9,914 bases of DNA. Origin: Spirochaetota bacterium. GTDB taxonomy: Bacteria; Spirochaetota; UBA12135; COTS27. The notes below the pieces were generated by a model that worked only from the letters and a program-made list of their open reading frames with translations, did no database searches and was not told where the DNA came from. Made by a program: the position numbers and the translations under genes. The DNA is taken from the NCBI GenBank assembly GCA_030621685.1, contig JAUXHF010000054.1, forward strand, positions 1 to 9,914, in the 5' to 3' direction. This document shows, in pieces, positions 7,334 through 9,914 of this stretch (its first letter is position 1; the number at the start of each line of letters is the position of its first letter).

Positions 7334-9914
7334 ATGAACGTTCAAACCCTAGTGCTTACTGGTTACGGCATAAATTGTGAAGAGGAGACAGGCTACGCTT
7401 TTCAGCGTGCTGGCAGCAAGGTAACGGTGCTTCACATCAACGAGCTATTGGCTAGAAAAGAACGACTTTTAGATTTTCATATATTAGCGCTACCCGGAGG
7501 TTTTTCTTATGGAGATCACATTGCTAGCGGAAAAATTTTCGCCAACAAGCTTCGGCTGAAACTTGAATATGAGCTTAGCTATTTTATTAAAACAGGGCGG
7601 GGAGTTCTTGGCATTTGTAACGGATTTCAAGTGCTGATAAAAACTGGATTACTGCCGGGGTATCTGCCGGATGCAAAACTATCTAATTTTGAAAATTCCA
7701 GAAAAGTTTTTGGAAAACAGCGGCTCTCCATCGTGGAAAATGCTCGTGCTAGGTTTGAAGATCGCTGGGTACGGCTTGGTCATTCAGCGCAGCTTTTTAA
7801 AAAAAAACCAAGCAAGTCAAGTTCGGCCCCATCATGTTTTTGGCTACAAGGAATAGAAAATCTTAAAAATGTTTTGTTCATGCCCGTGCGCCATGGCTTG
7901 GGTAGAGTAGTCCAGCTAGGCCGAGCAGACTTCGAAACAATGCTGGCCCATGGCTGTGAAGCCTTATGCTACGTAGATGCAAAGGGCAAGCTTAGCGAAA
8001 ACTATCCTATTAATCCTAATGGATCGGCTTGGGGATTAGCCGGGCTAAGCAATTATTTTGGTAATGTTTTTGGATTGATGCCGCATCCAGAAGCAGCCAG
8101 CTACCTAGAAATTCTTCCCGAGCTAGAGCGAGAAGAATTCAAACAAAGACATGCCAACAGCAAAGATCATTTCTTGTTTAGCCAAAATGATGGACCTGGC
8201 ATGGCCTTCTTTTATAATGGAGTAAGGTTTATCAGAGAAAAATTCCTTGATGGTGCTAAGCCAGCTGTTTTGAATTTGGAAAATTCGATAAACCTGCCAA
8301 GCCTAGGTTATAAAAAGAAACAGCCCGCGCCCAAAGCGGGCCATGCCTTAAAACTTCAAGAGGCCTTGCAACAAGCAGAAACATGGCTACTCTCTGTGCA
8401 GGATAAGGCTTTAATACAGGAAACTCAAGAGTACATTCAAAAAGTACAAAATATGCCAGTGTCGCTGAAGCCTAACACAGCGAAGCTAAGAGGCGAAAAA
8501 AAACAAATAAAGAATATACAAGATGCCAAGCAAGCACATGAATATAGAGTTAAAGATTTTATTGATAGTTTTTCTACTAGCTTAAGTTTTGGTACTGGGG
8601 GGATTCGCGCTGTTATGGGTCCTGGCATGAATCGGATGAACACGGCGGTAGTTTCAGATATTGCCTTGGGGCTAATCAACTATGCTAAGAAAAAACTGGC
8701 TAAGCATGAATATTGTGTGAGTAAAAATAGTGGGGTATTGGCTTTGCCTACTAAAAAGAAAAACTTACGTTTTCTCATAGCCTACGACACCAGAAATTTG
8801 AGTAGAGAATTTTCTATGGCAGCTGCACGTGTGCTTTGCAGTGGAGGTGCTACGGTTTTTATCTGGGATACTCCTCGCCCAACGCCAGAGCTTTCGTATA
8901 GCCTGCCTCTTTTAGAAGCAGACTATGGCCTTGTGATAACAGCCTCGCATAACCCTAAGGAGTATAACGGCTGTAAAGTTTATGCGGCTAGTGGCGTTCA
9001 AGTTCTGCCTCCAGAAGATACGGGAATAGCTGCCGAAATTATTAAAGTGCAAAAAGAGCGTTATCGTCTCCTGCCGCAAGCGCTTGAAGTTTTCAGCGTG
9101 AGCCGCTTAAGCGGCTTACTGGAGAAAGAGCTTGCTTTGCTAAAATCTCGAAGGCAAGCAAAAAATTCTGGAGGAGATTATATTTCGTGGCTAAAAACAC
9201 TAGCTAATTTGGCGCTAGGAAAAGCAATATTTTTAGATGAAAAGTTTGATGAATTCTATATTCAAGCTATTCAAAAATCACTGTACTTGAAACAAAAAAG
9301 AAAAACAGTTAAGCTGCTTTACAGCCCCCTGCACGGAGCCGGCATCCAAATTATGCCTGAGGCTTTCAAGCAAGCGGGTTTTTTGAATTTTCAAGTGCTA
9401 AAAGAACAAAGCAGTATGGATGGGAATTTTCCGAGTGTTGCCTTGCCCAATCCCGAAGAGGATTCTGCTATGCGCTTGCTCCTGCTTAAGGCGAAGAGCC
9501 AAAAATATCATTTGGCGTTAGCCAGCGATCCGGACTGCGACAGAATTCGGGCGGCTGTGCCAAAAAAACTACAAGCGAAAGTTTTTGAATACAAGCTCTT
9601 AAATGGCAACCAAATAGCTTTGCTGTTAGCCGATTATATTTTCAGCCAATATGCAAAAAAAATCAAGCAAAAAAAACTATTGCGAAAATCCTCTAAATCC
9701 TTTTTAAACCAGCGGCAGAAAGCCAAGCAAACGAGGCCTGCTATCGGCTACATGCTGCGAACGTTAGTCACCACTCCGATGCTGGATGCAGTTGCCAAGA
9801 AATACTCCATACAGCCTATCACAACCTTAACAGGGTTTAAATATATGGCTGCCAGTATGCAAGAAAAGCAAGAAAAGCAAGAAAAGCAAGAAAAGCAAGA
9901 AAATGAAATTGATG
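7334..9914 (+). CDS. PurQ glutaminase fused to an alpha-D-phosphohexomutase, 3' end beyond the window
   Basis: One frame is open from ATG 7334 to the window edge (860 codons, no stop). Residues 1 to about 305 are a PurQ-type class I glutamine amidotransferase: TLVLTGYGINCEEETG, LPGGFSYGDHIASG, the nucleophile elbow GICNGFQ with Cys95, PVRHGLGR, and MPHPEA with His251 and Glu253; it would release ammonia for PurL. About 35 residues of linker follow. From about 340 the protein is an alpha-D-phosphohexomutase, starting with a helical segment (LQEALQQAETWLLSVQDK), then SFGTGGIRAVMGPGMNRMN (417-435), ITASHNPKEYNG with phospho-serine Ser538, LYSPLHGAG (662-670), the Mg site SDPDCDR (Asp732, 734, 736) and the sugar loop TLTGFKYMA (831-839). 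The final phosphate-binding domain is past the edge. Sugar specificity (glucose, mannose or pentose phosphate) cannot be read here. Lysine-rich stretches occur at 451-477 and 775-800. The ribosome site before 7334 is weak. An internal ATG at codon 374 lacks a ribosome site and falls inside the mutase N-terminal region, so separate translation is less likely. Confidence 0.93.
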   Translation, partial: MNVQTLVLTGYGINCEEETGYAFQRAGSKVTVLHINELLARKERLLDFHILALPGGFSYGDHIASGKIFANKLRLKLEYELSYFIKTGRGVLGICNGFQVLIKTGLLPGYLPDAKLSNFENSRKVFGKQRLSIVENARARFEDRWVRLGHSAQLFKKKPSKSSSAPSCFWLQGIENLKNVLFMPVRHGLGRVVQLGRADFETMLAHGCEALCYVDAKGKLSENYPINPNGSAWGLAGLSNYFGNVFGLMPHPEAASYLEILPELEREEFKQRHANSKDHFLFSQNDGPGMAFFYNGVRFIREKFLDGAKPAVLNLENSINLPSLGYKKKQPAPKAGHALKLQEALQQAETWLLSVQDKALIQETQEYIQKVQNMPVSLKPNTAKLRGEKKQIKNIQDAKQAHEYRVKDFIDSFSTSLSFGTGGIRAVMGPGMNRMNTAVVSDIALGLINYAKKKLAKHEYCVSKNSGVLALPTKKKNLRFLIAYDTRNLSREFSMAAARVLCSGGATVFIWDTPRPTPELSYSLPLLEADYGLVITASHNPKEYNGCKVYAASGVQVLPPEDTGIAAEIIKVQKERYRLLPQALEVFSVSRLSGLLEKELALLKSRRQAKNSGGDYISWLKTLANLALGKAIFLDEKFDEFYIQAIQKSLYLKQKRKTVKLLYSPLHGAGIQIMPEAFKQAGFLNFQVLKEQSSMDGNFPSVALPNPEEDSAMRLLLLKAKSQKYHLALASDPDCDRIRAAVPKKLQAKVFEYKLLNGNQIALLLADYIFSQYAKKIKQKKLLRKSSKSFLNQRQKAKQTRPAIGYMLRTLVTTPMLDAVAKKYSIQPITTLTGFKYMAASMQEKQEKQEKQEKQENEID
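9860..9904. repeat. CAAGAAAAG nonamer tandem repeat in the mutase domain
   Basis: Four exact CAAGAAAAG units plus a fifth ending in AAT encode Gln-Glu-Lys repeats (QEKQEKQEKQEKQEN) at codons 843-857. They come directly after the conserved sugar-loop motif LTGFKYMAASM. Exact identity of the four units suggests recent expansion. The unit is three codons, so the frame is preserved. Confidence 0.93.

Larger units (their letters stand above)
7085..7474 (+). repeat. Tandem duplication of the purQ leader and 5' end
   Basis: Two adjacent copies, 7085-7288 (204 bp) and 7289-7474 (186 bp), each begin with TTTCATAAATATGC and include a hairpin, a short leader and the first codons of purQ. They are nearly identical for the first 100 or so bases, with only a few substitutions in total, then the upstream copy gains a net 18 bases through several small insertions. 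TTTCATA-type microhomology occurs both upstream of the gene (7085) and inside purQ (7475), which would explain how the duplication arose. The downstream copy continues into intact purQ; the upstream copy is the decayed one. Confidence 0.92.

Noticed and set aside
8453..8455. Internal ATG as a separate start of the mutase
   Set aside because: It has no ribosome site, lies after the mutase's usual N-terminal helix has begun, and the upstream frame is continuous from PurQ; it remains a minor alternative.

Overview
This looks like a chromosomal stretch from a free-living, biosynthetically capable bacterium with moderate GC. I cannot assign it to a genus. The IlvD and CysE sequences are of the long, E. 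coli-like type. The purine enzymes are of the kind where PurL carries its own PurS-like N-terminus and the glutaminase begins with a TGYGINCEEE motif; I associate this with groups such as Deltaproteobacteria, Chloroflexi or spirochaetes, but that is only a guess. No rRNA, CRISPR array, insertion sequence or phage gene was seen.

Layout. Positions 1-1744 hold most of ilvD on the minus strand, running off the left edge. A gene-free spacer of about 510 bp (1745-2257) separates it from a plus-strand tRNA-Ala(GGC). After a short spacer come cysE (2597-3442), purL (about 3587-6997), a degenerate duplicate of the purQ 5' end (7130-7309), and a long open frame (7334 to the right edge) that fuses a PurQ glutaminase to an alpha-D-phosphohexomutase. 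All genes right of the tRNA are on the plus strand.

Function. IlvD makes the branched-chain 2-keto acids. CysE makes O-acetylserine for cysteine. PurL and PurQ together form FGAM synthase (step 4 of purine synthesis), PurQ supplying ammonia from glutamine. The mutase domain on PurQ belongs to the phosphoglucomutase / phosphomannomutase / phosphopentomutase family. Its covalent link to a purine glutaminase is the most unusual thing here; one speculative rationale is ribose-phosphate supply for PRPP.

A second theme is replication slippage. Short tandem repeats with 6-, 9-, 13- and 21-bp units occur in spacers and genes. The coding ones have unit lengths divisible by three and add lysine-rich low-complexity segments to PurL and the mutase. 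A hexamer array spans the purL stop codon, and the start of purQ is preceded by a decayed copy of itself.
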